NCBI RefSeq assembly: GCF_034675845.1
Contig: NZ_JAUCCU010000001.1
Span: 1,736,001-1,800,000 of the forward strand
From: Castellaniella sp.
GTDB taxonomy: Bacteria; Pseudomonadota; Gammaproteobacteria; Burkholderiales; Burkholderiaceae_B
Reading direction: 5' to 3'
Length of the DNA stretch: 64,000 nt
Under the pieces are notes generated by a model. It made no database searches, was not told the DNA's origin, and worked only from the letters and a program-made list of their open reading frames with translations. Shown one piece after another: positions 1 through 8,520 of the stretch. How positions within the stretch are numbered: position 1 is the first letter of the stretch; each line of letters begins with the position of its first letter. A program made the position numbers and the translations under genes.

Positions 1-879
1 GCCTTTGCCGCCGACGTGGACGAGTTGGCGGCCCTGGTGCGCGTGATTGCGCCCTATCAGGGCGTGTATGCCACGCATATCCGCGACGAGTTGAAAGGCA
101 TTATGCAGGCCATCGACGAGGCGGCCCTGACTGCGCGTCTGGGTGGGGCGTTTTTGGTGCTGTCGCATCACAAATGCGCGGGCCCCTTGAATTGGGGCCG
201 CACCCGGGAAACCCTGGCGCATATTGAAGCCCTGGCGCAACAGCAGCCGGTCGGCCTGGATGTCTATCCGTACACGGCGGGTTCCACGGTGCTGCGCGAG
301 GATCTGGTGGATGGCATTATCGACATCCTGATTACCGGCAGTCGGCCACATCCCGAGATGGCAGGCCGCTATCTGGCGGATATTGCCGCCGAATGGGGCT
401 TGACGCAGGTCGAAGCCTGCCGTCGCCTGCAGCCTGGCGGGGCCTGTTATTTCCAGATGCACCAGGATGATGTGGACCGGGCCGTGTGCCACCCCCTGAC
501 CATGATCGGATCGGACGGGCTGCCACACGATGAGCGCCCACATCCGCGCCTGTGGGGGGCTTTTCCCCGGGTGCTGGACCAATATTGGCGCGTCAAGGGC
601 CTGCTGCCGCTGGAGCAGGCCTTGTATAAGATGACGGGCTTGTCGGCCGGCCGCTATCACCTGGAAGGCCGGGGAAGGCTGCAGGTCGGCGGCTTTGCCG
701 ACATCGTGGTGCTGGACCCGGATCGAGTGCGGGATTGCGCCACCTATGCCGAACCAGCGCAGTTCAGCGAGGGCATTGAACAGGTCTGGGTCAATGGGTG
801 CCTCAGTTATACTGCACAGGGCCGCGCTTGCGTCGGCCGCGCGGGGCGGTTTGTGTCTCGTGCCACGCAGCCTGGATAG
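1..879 (+). CDS. N-acyl-D-amino-acid deacylase (D-aminoacylase), C-terminal part
   Basis: Amidohydrolase-superfamily enzyme that hydrolyses N-acyl-D-amino acids to a D-amino acid and a carboxylate. The reading frame is already open at base 1, so the start lies outside the window and only about the last 292 residues are present (family members are about 480). The visible part holds the metal-site motif SHHKCAG (nt ~163-183), the conserved YPYTAGST, and the signature MIGSDGLPHDE followed by HPRLWGAF. It ends with the amidohydrolase C-terminal strand motif (FADIVVLDP). It lies 42 bp upstream of the antiporter on the same strand, and the two could be co-transcribed. Family assignment is firm; the exact acyl-D-amino acid preference cannot be read from the sequence. 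Confidence 0.88.
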   Translation, partial: AFAADVDELAALVRVIAPYQGVYATHIRDELKGIMQAIDEAALTARLGGAFLVLSHHKCAGPLNWGRTRETLAHIEALAQQQPVGLDVYPYTAGSTVLREDLVDGIIDILITGSRPHPEMAGRYLADIAAEWGLTQVEACRRLQPGGACYFQMHQDDVDRAVCHPLTMIGSDGLPHDERPHPRLWGAFPRVLDQYWRVKGLLPLEQALYKMTGLSAGRYHLEGRGRLQVGGFADIVVLDPDRVRDCATYAEPAQFSEGIEQVWVNGCLSYTAQGRACVGRAGRFVSRATQPG

Positions 880-921
880 GCTTATTTTTCTCGAATCCTT
901 TATTGATGCTGGCCACTGCAC

Positions 922-2742
922 ATGACAAATAGTCCTGAATTGATGCTGGCCAGCATTGGTGCGATTGCCATGGCCGCCCAGTGGTTGGCCTGGAAGATTC
1001 GTGTCCCAGCCATCCTGATCCTGTTGCTCTCCGGGATTGCAGTGGGTCCGCTGGCCGGTTGGCTGAACCCAGACGAACTCTTTGGGCCTTTGTTGTTCCC
1101 GGTGGTGTCGCTGGCGGTGGCCGTCATCCTGTTCGAGGGCAGCCTGACGCTGGAATTCCACCAGACGCGCGGCCTCAAGCGTGTTGTGCGCCGCATGGTG
1201 TCGGGGGGATTGATCCTGGCCTGGGCCGTGGCGGCGCTTGCCGTGCATTATTTCCTGGACTTTCCCTGGGATCTGGCGGTGCTGTTCGGGGCGCTGACGT
1301 GTGTGACGGGGCCCACTGTGATCGCGCCGCTGCTCAAGACCGTCAAGCCCGTGGCGCCCGTGGCCCATGCCTTGCGCTGGGAAGGCATCCTGATCGATCC
1401 CATCGGCGCGATCCTGGCGGTGCTGTCCTATGACCTGATGATGGCGCTGCGCACCAACGAGACCTTGGGGCATGCGCTGTGGTCGCTGGGGGCCACTTCC
1501 CTGACGGGGCTGTGTTTCGGGTTGGCGGGCGGTTGGCTGCTGGGCATGCTGTTGCGCCGTGGCTGGATACCGGATTCATTGCTCAACCTGTCCGTGCTGG
1601 CCTCGGTGTTCGCGGTGTTTGCCCTCTCCAATACCGTGCAATCCGAATCCGGCCTGCTGGCGGTGACGGTCATGGGGATCTGGCTGGCCAATCGGCCCGG
1701 CATTCCGGTGCGCGATATTCTGGAATTCAAGGAGACCCTCAGCCAGATTCTGCTGTCCGCCTTGTTCATCTTGCTGGCGGCGCGCGTGGCGCCTGGTCAA
1801 CTGCTGGATCTGGGGTGGCCTGCGCTGGCCGTGCTGGCTTGCATGCTGTGGATCGGCCGTCCCCTGAAGGTCTTGTACTCGACCTGGGGCTCGCGGCTCA
1901 GTTGGCGCGAACGGGCGCTGATTACCTGGATTGCGCCCCGCGGCATTGTGGCGGCAGCTGTGTCTGCCTTGTTCGCATTGCGGCTGGAGTCCCTGGATGT
2001 GCCGCAGTCCGACCGCCTGTTGCCCATGACCTTTCTGGTCATCATCGGGACGGTGATTTTGCAAAGCCTGACGGCCCGGCCCGTGGCCCGTTTGCTGAAG
2101 GTTGTCGAACCCGACCGGGTGGGCTTTCTGATTGCCGGGGCCAACCCGGTCGCGCGCGCCATCGGGCAGGCCCTGCATGATCAGGGCGTGCCTGTGCGCC
2201 TGTGTGACAGCGATTGGTACAGTCTGTCCAAGGCCCGCATGATGGGGCTGCCTACCTACCATGGCAATCCGCTGTCCGAACACGCCCAACGCAACTTGGA
2301 TACCAATGGCTTGGGCCGCCTGTTGGCCTTGAGTACGCGGGATGATGTGAATCAACTGATCATGGTGCGTGGCCGCGATGAGTTCGGCAAGAACAAGGTC
2401 TTCAGCCTGCCGCTGTCGCACGATGGCGATCCGGCTGAAAAACACGCACTAAGGCCAGAATACCGGGGCCGCACGCTATTTGCGCCGGGACTAGGCTACT
2501 GGAAACTGTCCAATCTGCTGATGACCGGGGCGCAGATCAAGGCTACGCGTCTATCCGAGACTTTTGATTTTTCCCAATATCAGGCTCTGAATATCCCGGA
2601 ACGGGATGTGGTTCCCTTGTTTGCCATCAATCCCAAGGGCTATGCCATTCCGTTTACCCTGGACCAGGATGTGCAGCCGCAATCAGGCTGGATGGTGATC
2701 GGGCTGCATGTGGGCGTGGACACTAATCAAACGGTGGATTAA
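922..2742 (+). CDS. Cation:proton antiporter (CPA family) with C-terminal nucleotide-binding domain
   Basis: A 606-residue inner membrane exchanger of monovalent cations for protons. Residues ~5-390 are a run of about twelve hydrophobic segments typical of Na+/H+ exchangers, including the acidic motif VTGPTVIAPLL and a WIAPRGIVAAAVSALFAL segment. Around residue 395 a TrkA-N/RCK-like Rossmann fold begins (FLIAGANPVARAIGQAL, then the acidic end of the second strand in RLCDSD), which suggests gating by a nucleotide or by redox state. The ATG at 922 has no strong ribosome-binding site, but it is directly followed by the first membrane segment. Whether the ion is sodium or potassium cannot be decided from sequence. 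Confidence 0.85.
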   Translation: MTNSPELMLASIGAIAMAAQWLAWKIRVPAILILLLSGIAVGPLAGWLNPDELFGPLLFPVVSLAVAVILFEGSLTLEFHQTRGLKRVVRRMVSGGLILAWAVAALAVHYFLDFPWDLAVLFGALTCVTGPTVIAPLLKTVKPVAPVAHALRWEGILIDPIGAILAVLSYDLMMALRTNETLGHALWSLGATSLTGLCFGLAGGWLLGMLLRRGWIPDSLLNLSVLASVFAVFALSNTVQSESGLLAVTVMGIWLANRPGIPVRDILEFKETLSQILLSALFILLAARVAPGQLLDLGWPALAVLACMLWIGRPLKVLYSTWGSRLSWRERALITWIAPRGIVAAAVSALFALRLESLDVPQSDRLLPMTFLVIIGTVILQSLTARPVARLLKVVEPDRVGFLIAGANPVARAIGQALHDQGVPVRLCDSDWYSLSKARMMGLPTYHGNPLSEHAQRNLDTNGLGRLLALSTRDDVNQLIMVRGRDEFGKNKVFSLPLSHDGDPAEKHALRPEYRGRTLFAPGLGYWKLSNLLMTGAQIKATRLSETFDFSQYQALNIPERDVVPLFAINPKGYAIPFTLDQDVQPQSGWMVIGLHVGVDTNQTVD

Positions 2743-2799
2743 TGCGGGGAGTTGGCCGACCATGATTGCTGCCTGACCGAGTAGGTGGCAAGTCCCGAA

Positions 2800-2839
2800 A
2801 AAGGCTTAGGCCATCCTGCAAGGGATGGCCTAAGCCTTT
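2800..2839. terminator. Bidirectional Rho-independent terminator after the antiporter and tRNA-Thr genes
   Basis: A perfect 17-bp stem (2800-2816 with 2823-2839) and a 6-nt loop. On the minus strand the stem runs into TTTTT, which fits termination of the tRNA-Thr transcript. On the plus strand it is followed by ATTTT, and it lies 57 bp after the antiporter stop. Confidence 0.85.
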
Positions 2840-2844
2840 GATTT

Positions 2845-2920
2845 TGGTGCCGGTTAAAGGAATCGAACCCTCGACCTTCTCATTACAAGTGAGCTGCTCT
2901 ACCAACTGAGCTAAACCGGC
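2845..2920 (-). tRNA. tRNA-Thr (anticodon TGT), CCA encoded
   Basis: Read on the minus strand, this 76-nt sequence starts GCCGGTT and ends AACCGGC plus ACCA, giving a 7-bp acceptor stem. It has a D-arm (AGCTCAGTTGGTAGAGC), the anticodon loop CTTGTAA with anticodon TGT, and a standard T-arm (GGTTCGATTCC). It therefore reads ACA codons. The 3' CCA is encoded in the DNA. It sits between sspB (upstream, same strand) and a strong terminator. Confidence 0.97.
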
Positions 2921-2951
2921 GAAAGACCGCCATTCTACAACAATCGCGGAT

Positions 2952-3368
2952 TTATTTGACGACCTTCAGGTGCGAAGGTTTTGCGGGCGGTGCCGGGCTT
3001 GGTTCAGGACTGGGCGGTGTCGGTTGACTGTCGTCACCGCCCGGATATGGCTGGGATGCCGCGACCTCGAAACCCATGCCGGCGCCGGTTTCTCGGGCGT
3101 ATATGGCCGACACGGTCGCCACCGGGATGAACAGGTGTTCGACCGCGCCATTGAAGCGCGATTCGAATTCGATGTATTCATTGCCCAGCGTCAGGTGGTT
3201 CGTGGCCAGATGGCTGATGTTCAGCGTGATCTGGCCGTCGTGCACATGCGCGACCGGCACCACGGTGTTGGCGTCTACCGTGACCACCAGGTAAGGCGTG
3301 TAGCCGTTATCCGTGCACCACTCATGCAGGGCACGGATCAGGTAGGGTTTGGTTGACGTTTCTTGCAT
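2952..3368 (-). CDS. sspB: ClpXP protease specificity-enhancing factor SspB
   Basis: Adaptor that delivers ssrA-tagged proteins from stalled ribosomes to the ClpXP protease. The 138-residue protein has the SspB fold region at residues ~5-110 (KPYLIRALHEWC, then PVAHVHDGQITLNIS and FEVAASQPY), a proline-rich flexible linker, and a C-terminal ClpX-docking tail ending HLKVVK, close to the LRVVK tail of E. coli SspB. It follows sspA by 1 bp on the same strand, so the two form the usual stringent starvation operon. Stop and tRNA-Thr are only 31 bp apart. Confidence 0.95.
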   Translation of the reverse strand: MQETSTKPYLIRALHEWCTDNGYTPYLVVTVDANTVVPVAHVHDGQITLNISHLATNHLTLGNEYIEFESRFNGAVEHLFIPVATVSAIYARETGAGMGFEVAASQPYPGGDDSQPTPPSPEPSPAPPAKPSHLKVVK

Positions 3369-3369
3369 A

Positions 3370-3978
3370 TCAGCGGCGCATGACCTTTTCGGATGGCGTC
3401 AGGGCCTCGATGTAGGCAGGGCGTGAGAACAGCCGCTCGGCGTATTTCTGGATGGGCGCGGCGCTTTTCGGGAGTTCGATGCCGTAGTGCACCAAGCGCC
3501 ACAACAAGGGCGCGATGGCCACGTCCAGCATGGAAAAATCGTCGCCCAGCATGAACTTGTTTTTCACTAGCAAGGGCGCCAGTTGGGCCAGGCGGTCGCG
3601 AACATTGGCGCGCGCGGTATCCCGGATTTTTTCGTCGGTGATGCTGCGATTTTCCAGTACGGAAACATGAACAAAGAGTTCTTTTTCGAAGTTGTACAGG
3701 AATAGCCGCGTGCGCGCCCGCATGATGGGATCGGCGGGCATCAGCTGAGGATGCGGAAAGCGCTCGTCGATGTATTCGTTGATGATGTTGGATTCGTACA
3801 GGACCAGGTCGCGTTCGACCAGAATGGGTACCTGGGCGTATGGATTCATCACCGCGATGTCTTCGGGCTTGTTGTACAAGTCGATATCGCGGATTTCAAA
3901 ATCCATGCCCTTTTCAAACAGCACGAAGCGGCAACGTTGTGAAAACGGGCAGGTCGTCCCGGAATAAAGCACCATCAT
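3370..3978 (-). CDS. sspA: Stringent starvation protein A (glutathione S-transferase fold)
   Basis: A 202-residue protein of the GST fold that in E. coli binds RNA polymerase and alters transcription in stationary phase and acid stress. It has a thioredoxin-like N-terminal half (LYSGTTCPFSQRCRFVLFEKG, conserved PYAQVPILV and LYESNIINEYIDE) and an all-helical C-terminal half with the conserved LGDDFSMLDVAIAPLLWRL. It is directly followed by sspB and lies downstream of petABC on the same strand. A CPF motif is present near the N-terminus, but SspA proteins generally lack GST activity. Confidence 0.95.
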   Translation of the reverse strand: MMVLYSGTTCPFSQRCRFVLFEKGMDFEIRDIDLYNKPEDIAVMNPYAQVPILVERDLVLYESNIINEYIDERFPHPQLMPADPIMRARTRLFLYNFEKELFVHVSVLENRSITDEKIRDTARANVRDRLAQLAPLLVKNKFMLGDDFSMLDVAIAPLLWRLVHYGIELPKSAAPIQKYAERLFSRPAYIEALTPSEKVMRR

Positions 3979-4011
3979 ATCGAGGATTCCAATACAGAGA
4001 AAGCAGGGGAT

Positions 4012-4035
4012 GCGCCCCGCTGGTTGGCGGGGCGC
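4012..4035 (-). terminator. GC-rich hairpin between petC and sspA, possible attenuator
   Basis: A perfect 9-bp stem GCGCCCCGC / GCGGGGCGC with a 6-nt loop lies 6 bp after the petC stop. There is no T-run on the minus strand, so it may only partly separate petABC from sspAB or protect an RNA 3' end. Confidence 0.4.
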
Positions 4036-4040
4036 GCGAA

Positions 4041-4886
4041 TTACCGGACGTGTTTCCAGTAAGCGCGATTCATGCGAATGGTTACGAACAGGAACAGGAA
4101 CAGGAACAGGAGCACGACGGCGCCGATTTGCTTGCGCAGGGTCTGTTGCGGTTCGGCTACCCAGCCCAGGAAATTACTGAGATCGGCGGCATCGCTTTCG
4201 AATTGGCTGAATTTTTTGGGGTCAGCCGAATCGAACTGGCCCGATTGCGTGGCTTCGCCAGTGTAATTGGCCAGGGGTTCGTTTTTGACCGTGGCAAAGC
4301 CGGCTTCGTCGTAGACCGTGGTGGTGCGGGTCCACTGGGCCTGGCCCTGAGCATCGCTGACCTGGTGCACCTGGACGTTGGTATAGGTGCGTGGGCCTTC
4401 GAGTTCCCAGAGGACGTTAGGCATGGCAACGGTCGGGAAGACCGTGTTGTTCCAGCCGGTTTTCTGGGCGGTATCGCGATAGAAGCCGCGCAGGTAGCTA
4501 TAGACGTAATCCACCCCGGAAGGGCCGAAGCTGGAGTTCTTGGCGCGTGTGATCAGGGAGAGATCGGGGGGCGTGGTGCCAAACCATGCCTTGCCTTGTT
4601 CGGGCGACATGGAGATGGTCATCAGGTCGCCGATCTTGTCGCGCGAGAACAGCAGGTTTTTCTTGATTTCGGTTTCCGTCAGGCCGAGGTCAGTCAGCTT
4701 GTTGTAGCGCATGGCGCTGGCGCTATGGCAATTAAGACAGTAGTTGACGAAGAGTTTTGCGCCGTTTTGCAGAGCAGCCAAGTCAGTGATGCGGTCTGGC
4801 GCCCGATCCAGGTGTGCGCCGCCTTCTGCGAAGGTGAGCGTGCTGATCAGGGACAGGGCCAGGGCACCGAGCATTTTTTTGATCAT
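4041..4886 (-). CDS. petC: Cytochrome c1 of the bc1 complex
   Basis: The c-type haem subunit of ubiquinol:cytochrome c reductase, passing electrons from the Rieske centre to a soluble cytochrome c. The 281-residue precursor has a signal sequence (residues 1-20, cut after TFA), the haem-binding CLNCH at residues 50-54, a likely methionine ligand in the VAMPNVLWE region, and a C-terminal anchor (LLFLFLFLFV). That anchor is encoded by a four-fold tandem GGAACA-type hexamer (nt ~4086-4110 on the plus strand). It is the third gene of petABC, 27 bp after petB. The protein needs the ResB/CcsB haem ligation system, which is also in this window. Confidence 0.96.
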   Translation of the reverse strand: MIKKMLGALALSLISTLTFAEGGAHLDRAPDRITDLAALQNGAKLFVNYCLNCHSASAMRYNKLTDLGLTETEIKKNLLFSRDKIGDLMTISMSPEQGKAWFGTTPPDLSLITRAKNSSFGPSGVDYVYSYLRGFYRDTAQKTGWNNTVFPTVAMPNVLWELEGPRTYTNVQVHQVSDAQGQAQWTRTTTVYDEAGFATVKNEPLANYTGEATQSGQFDSADPKKFSQFESDAADLSNFLGWVAEPQQTLRKQIGAVVLLFLFLFLFVTIRMNRAYWKHVR

Positions 4887-4913
4887 GATCTTTCCGTAGC
4901 AGTCAGTGGGCCA

Positions 4914-6299
4914 TTAATGGGCGCGAAAGGTGACGCGATCGGGGACGGGCTTGAACGTGCCAAGTCGGCTCCAGATGGGCATCATCAGGAAGAACGCCAG
5001 GTAAATGATCGTGCAGACCTGACCCATGAGGGTATTGGACGGGGTGACGGGTTGCGTGCCCAGCCAGCCCAGGATCAGGAAGTTGACGATGAAGATGGCA
5101 TACAGGAACTTGTGCCACGTCGGCCGATAGCGGATGGATTTGACCGGGCAGTGATCCAGCCAGGGCAGGAAGAACAGAATGACCACGGCACCGCCCATGG
5201 ATACCACCCCCCAGAATTTCGCGTCCAGGACTTTCAGCAGGACGGCGACCAGGAGGAGGATGGCGGGTATCGCCAGACGCCAGATGCCCGAGAGCTTGCC
5301 CTTGGCAAACAGCACCACGGCGGCAAAGACCGCCCCGGCAGCCAATACCCAGGTGAAGTCGCTGGTGGTGGCGCGCAGCATGGTGTAGAACGGCGTGAAA
5401 TACCAGACCGGCGCGATATGCGACGGGGTCTTCAGGGGATCGGCCGGCAGGAAGTTGTTGTATTCCAGGAAGTAGCCGCCCATTTCAGGACCAAAGAAGA
5501 TGATGGCGGCAAAGACGATGAGGAAACCCGCCACGCCGACCATGTCGTGCACCGAGTAGTACGGATGGAAGGGGATGCCATCGACCGGGCGGCCATATTT
5601 GTCTTTGGGGCCTTGCTTGATTTCGACGCCATCGGGGTTGTTCGAGCCGACTTCGTGCAGGGCGATGATGTGCGCCACGACCAGGCCGATCAGGACCAGC
5701 GGAATGGCGATTACGTGGAAGGAGAAGAAACGGTTGAGCGTGGCGTCGGACACCACGTAGTCGCCGCGAATCCACAGGGACAGATCGGGGCCGATGAAGG
5801 GAATGGCCGAGAACAGGTTGACGATCACCTGGGCACCCCAGTAGGACATCTGGCCCCAGGGCAGCAGGTAGCCAAAGAAGGCTTCACCCATCAGGCACAG
5901 GAAGATGGCCACACCGAAGATCCAGACGAGTTCGCGAGGTTTGCGGTAAGAGCCGTAGAACAGGCCGCGCAGCATATGCAGGTAGACCACGACGAAGAAC
6001 AGCGAGGCGCCCGTGGAGTGCATGTAGCGGATGATCCAGCCGCCGGGGACTTCGCGCATGATGAATTCGACGGACTCGAAGGCAAAGCGCGCATCGGGCT
6101 TGTAGTTCATCACCAGGAAGATGCCGGTGACCACCTGGAGCACCAGCACCAGCAAGGCCAATGAACCAAAGAAGTACCAGAAATTGAAGTTCTTGGGAGC
6201 ATAGTATTCCGACATATGCTCTTTGAACATTTTACTAAGGGGGAAGCGGCGGTCTACCCAGCCCAGCAACCCGGTCGTCTCGACGTTATTTTCGGCCAT
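4914..6299 (-). CDS. petB: Cytochrome b of the bc1 complex
   Basis: Integral membrane subunit carrying the two b haems and both quinone sites. At 461 residues with eight or more membrane helices it is a full-length bacterial cytochrome b with C-terminal extension. Haem ligands lie in the second helix (HSTGASLFF, YLHMLRGLFY) and the fourth (FHVIAIPLV, VAHIIALHEVGSNNP). The quinol-oxidation loop reads PVWY rather than the mitochondrial PEWY; this is a natural variant in beta- and gammaproteobacteria and not a defect. It is the middle gene of petABC, 44 bp after petA. Confidence 0.97.
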   Translation of the reverse strand: MAENNVETTGLLGWVDRRFPLSKMFKEHMSEYYAPKNFNFWYFFGSLALLVLVLQVVTGIFLVMNYKPDARFAFESVEFIMREVPGGWIIRYMHSTGASLFFVVVYLHMLRGLFYGSYRKPRELVWIFGVAIFLCLMGEAFFGYLLPWGQMSYWGAQVIVNLFSAIPFIGPDLSLWIRGDYVVSDATLNRFFSFHVIAIPLVLIGLVVAHIIALHEVGSNNPDGVEIKQGPKDKYGRPVDGIPFHPYYSVHDMVGVAGFLIVFAAIIFFGPEMGGYFLEYNNFLPADPLKTPSHIAPVWYFTPFYTMLRATTSDFTWVLAAGAVFAAVVLFAKGKLSGIWRLAIPAILLLVAVLLKVLDAKFWGVVSMGGAVVILFFLPWLDHCPVKSIRYRPTWHKFLYAIFIVNFLILGWLGTQPVTPSNTLMGQVCTIIYLAFFLMMPIWSRLGTFKPVPDRVTFRAH

Positions 6300-6343
6300 G
6301 AACGGCTCCTGTCAGTATCTCGAAAAGATGAACGCTGCGTTCA

Positions 6344-6991
6344 TCAGGCCTTGGAGGGGTACTCATCCAACCCGATGATGACGTGAGTCCCGTCGGCGGA
6401 GAATGCATAAGGCGGGATTTCGAGGTTATCGGGGGCGGGTTTGTTTTTGTATACGCGTCCGGCCAGATCGAAGGTGGAGCCATGGCAAGGGCACAGCCAG
6501 CCGCCCGGCCAGTCGTTGGGCAGGCCAGGCTGGGCGCCGGTCTGGAAGTACGCAGTGGGCGAGCAGCCCAGGTGCGTGCAGATGCCGATGCAGACGAAGA
6601 TTTCGGGCTTGCGGGAACGGAACTGGTTTTTCGCCCAGTCGGGGGTGAAGCCAGGGCGATCCGAGTCCGGGTCCGCGAGTTCGGGGTCCAGTTTTGGAAG
6701 TTCGTCGATTTCGGCCTGGGTGCGATGCATGATCCAGACGGGTTTGCCGCGCCATTCGACCGTCATCATCTGGCCTGCGGGCAGGCTGGAGATATCGGCT
6801 TCGACTGGGGCGCCGGCAGCTTTGGCTTTTTCGGAGGGGGCAAACGACCCGACCAGGGGCACGGCAGTGGCAACGCTGGCGACGCCGCCCAGGGTACAGG
6901 CCGAGGCCACCCAGAAACGGCGCGAAGGATCGGGGGGCAGGTTCGGGTCGACTGCGCCCTGCTCGTCGGACTGTGTCGGATTCTGACTCAT
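6344..6991 (-). CDS. petA: Rieske iron-sulfur subunit of the bc1 complex
   Basis: Carries the high-potential [2Fe-2S] cluster that takes an electron from quinol and passes it to cytochrome c1. In 215 residues one sees a twin-arginine-like N-terminus (SRRFWVAS, residues ~23-30) followed by the membrane anchor, then the cluster-binding boxes C138-T-H140-L-G-C143 and C167-P-C169-H170-G. The usual ligands (C138, H140, C167, H170) and the disulfide cysteines (C143, C169) are all present. It is first in petABC and divergent from mscL; the 183-bp gap between them must hold both promoters. Confidence 0.97.
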   Translation of the reverse strand: MSQNPTQSDEQGAVDPNLPPDPSRRFWVASACTLGGVASVATAVPLVGSFAPSEKAKAAGAPVEADISSLPAGQMMTVEWRGKPVWIMHRTQAEIDELPKLDPELADPDSDRPGFTPDWAKNQFRSRKPEIFVCIGICTHLGCSPTAYFQTGAQPGLPNDWPGGWLCPCHGSTFDLAGRVYKNKPAPDNLEIPPYAFSADGTHVIIGLDEYPSKA

Positions 6992-7174
6992 TTGTTATCC
7001 CTGGTAGCCGCCCAGCGGGCGGAGCGTTTGACAATGATCTTTGGGGGATGCTTTGCGCAAGTATCCCTGGTCGCGAGACGGCGCGGCTATCGCGCACTGC
7101 CGCCCCACGAGGGTTCTTCAACCGCGTATTATAGCGTTACGACCAATGGGGTAAATGACCAGGAGGATTGACAC

Positions 7175-7624
7175 ATGCCCAGTGCCCGCAGTTTCATCAA
7201 GGAATTCCAGGAATTTGCCGTCAAGGGCAATATGATGGACCTCGCCATCGGGGTCATTATCGGAGGGGCCTTTGGCAAGATCATTGACTCGATTGTCAAT
7301 GATCTGGTCATGCCTTTGATCAATTTCATCCTGGGCGGCCAGGTGAACTTTGATAACTTGTTCTGGGTGCTGCGCCTGCCCGAAGGCTATACCGGCGCCA
7401 TGACATCCGATGCCTTGGCCAAGGCCGGGGCCGTGGTGTTCGCCTGGGGACATTTTTTGACGATCTTCGTCAATTTTGTGTTGTTGGCCCTGGTGGTGTT
7501 CATCATGGTCAAGATGATCAACAATGCGCGCCGTCGCTTCGAAGCCCCTGCGCCCGAAGCCGCAGAGATCACGCCCGAGGACATCATTCTGTTGCGCGAA
7601 ATCCGCGATGCCCTGAAAAAATAG
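7175..7624 (+). CDS. mscL: Large-conductance mechanosensitive channel
   Basis: Homopentameric inner membrane channel that opens under membrane tension and releases solutes during osmotic downshock. The 149-residue product has the canonical first helix (FAVKGNMMDLAIGVIIGGAFG, with the glycine-rich gate), the conserved DLVMPLI, a second helix (GHFLTIFVNFVLLALVVFIMV) and a charged cytoplasmic helix. A strong AGGAGG at 7161-7166 fixes the start at 7175. It is monocistronic, divergent from petA, and ends at a 22-bp bidirectional hairpin. Confidence 0.96.
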   Translation: MPSARSFIKEFQEFAVKGNMMDLAIGVIIGGAFGKIIDSIVNDLVMPLINFILGGQVNFDNLFWVLRLPEGYTGAMTSDALAKAGAVVFAWGHFLTIFVNFVLLALVVFIMVKMINNARRRFEAPAPEAAEITPEDIILLREIRDALKK

Positions 7625-7654
7625 AAAAAAAGGGGCACACAAAGAAAAAGCAAG

Positions 7655-7703
7655 AAAAAGGGGTCAGACACCATTTAATCGAAATGGTGTCTGACCCCTT
7701 TTT
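7655..7703. terminator. Perfect 22-bp hairpin with GGTGTCTGACCCC core, bidirectional terminator
   Basis: Arms 7655-7676 and 7682-7703 are exact inverted complements with the 5-nt loop AATCG. A-runs and T-runs flank the GC core, so the hairpin can terminate mscL on plus and the Nif3 gene on minus. The same 13-mer (GGTGTCTGACCCC) recurs upstream of hutI (38626-38657), suggesting a REP-like repeat reused as a terminator. Confidence 0.8.
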
Positions 7704-7709
7704 CGTTTT

Positions 7710-8489
7710 TCACACTGGATTGTCGATGTCCACGAAGGTGCAGGGCACCCCGAATTGGGCCTCGATGGCTGCCCCCAGGGCCTGCACACCATAGCGCTCG
7801 GTGGCATGGTGGCCTGCACCGATGTAGGCGCAGCCGGTTTCGCGGGCCAGGTGCACGGTGGGCTCGGATATTTCCCCGCTGATATAGCAATCCACCCCGG
7901 CGGCGACGGCGGCGTCCATCATGCCCTGGGCGGCGCCGGTGCACCAGGCCAGGCGGCGCACCGGCCGGTCCAGTTCGCCGACGATGATGGGCTTGCGGCC
8001 CAGGCGTTGAGCGATGTCGGTGCTTAATTCTCCGATGGTGCATTCCCAGGCGGGGGTGCCCAGCCAGATCAGCTGGTCGGGGCCACAGCGCTGTGGTGTG
8101 CCATCGGGCAAAATGTCCGGTGTCCAGTCCATCACCCGCGCCAGTTGGGCGTTATTGCCCCATTCGGGATGGGCGTCCAGCGGCAAGTGGTAGGCGTATA
8201 GATTGATGTCTTGTGCCAGAATGGCGGATAGGCGGCGATGTTTGGGGCCGCGGATGCAAGGATCTTCGTTTTTCCAGAACCAGCCGTGATGTACCAGGAT
8301 GGCGTCGGCCTGGCGGGCAATGGCCGCTTCGATCAGGGCTTGCGAGGCCGTCACGCCGGTGACGATATGGCGGATCTCGGCGCGGCCTTCAACCTGTAGG
8401 CCATTGGGGCAGTAGTCCTTGAAGCGATCAATCTGCAGGGTGCTGCTGAGCCAGTGTTCCAGTTCCTGTCGTGAAATTTGTGGTTTCAT
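7710..8489 (-). CDS. Nif3-like dinuclear metal centre protein (YbgI family)
   Basis: Conserved hexameric protein of the Nif3/YbgI family, widely kept but of uncertain biochemical role (in some work a GTP cyclohydrolase I type 2 or a stress-related hydrolase). The 259-residue protein is full length. Metal-site histidines are in HHGWFWKNEDPCIRG (near residue 82) and in the C-terminal GAGHHATERYGVQAL. It is convergent with mscL across a shared terminator and its start is 31 bp from that of the divergent protease gene, so the two promoters overlap. Confidence 0.88.
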   Translation of the reverse strand: MKPQISRQELEHWLSSTLQIDRFKDYCPNGLQVEGRAEIRHIVTGVTASQALIEAAIARQADAILVHHGWFWKNEDPCIRGPKHRRLSAILAQDINLYAYHLPLDAHPEWGNNAQLARVMDWTPDILPDGTPQRCGPDQLIWLGTPAWECTIGELSTDIAQRLGRKPIIVGELDRPVRRLAWCTGAAQGMMDAAVAAGVDCYISGEISEPTVHLARETGCAYIGAGHHATERYGVQALGAAIEAQFGVPCTFVDIDNPV

Positions 8490-8520
8490 GCTGGGTTTCC
8501 TTGGGATAGAGCAATAAATA

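Noticed and set aside
1576..2445. 289-codon frame on minus opposite the antiporter
   Set aside because: Gln/His/Arg-rich shadow of a real membrane-protein gene, no start signal or homology.
3840..6164. A 774-codon open frame on plus, opposite petC, petB and sspA
   Set aside because: Antisense to three well-supported genes; composition is skewed (Gly, Asp, Glu, Gln, His) as expected from the complement of GC-rich coding DNA, and no family is recognised.
4914..6299. PVWY instead of PEWY in cytochrome b as a possible defect
   Set aside because: PVWY is a natural variant in beta- and gammaproteobacterial cytochrome b.
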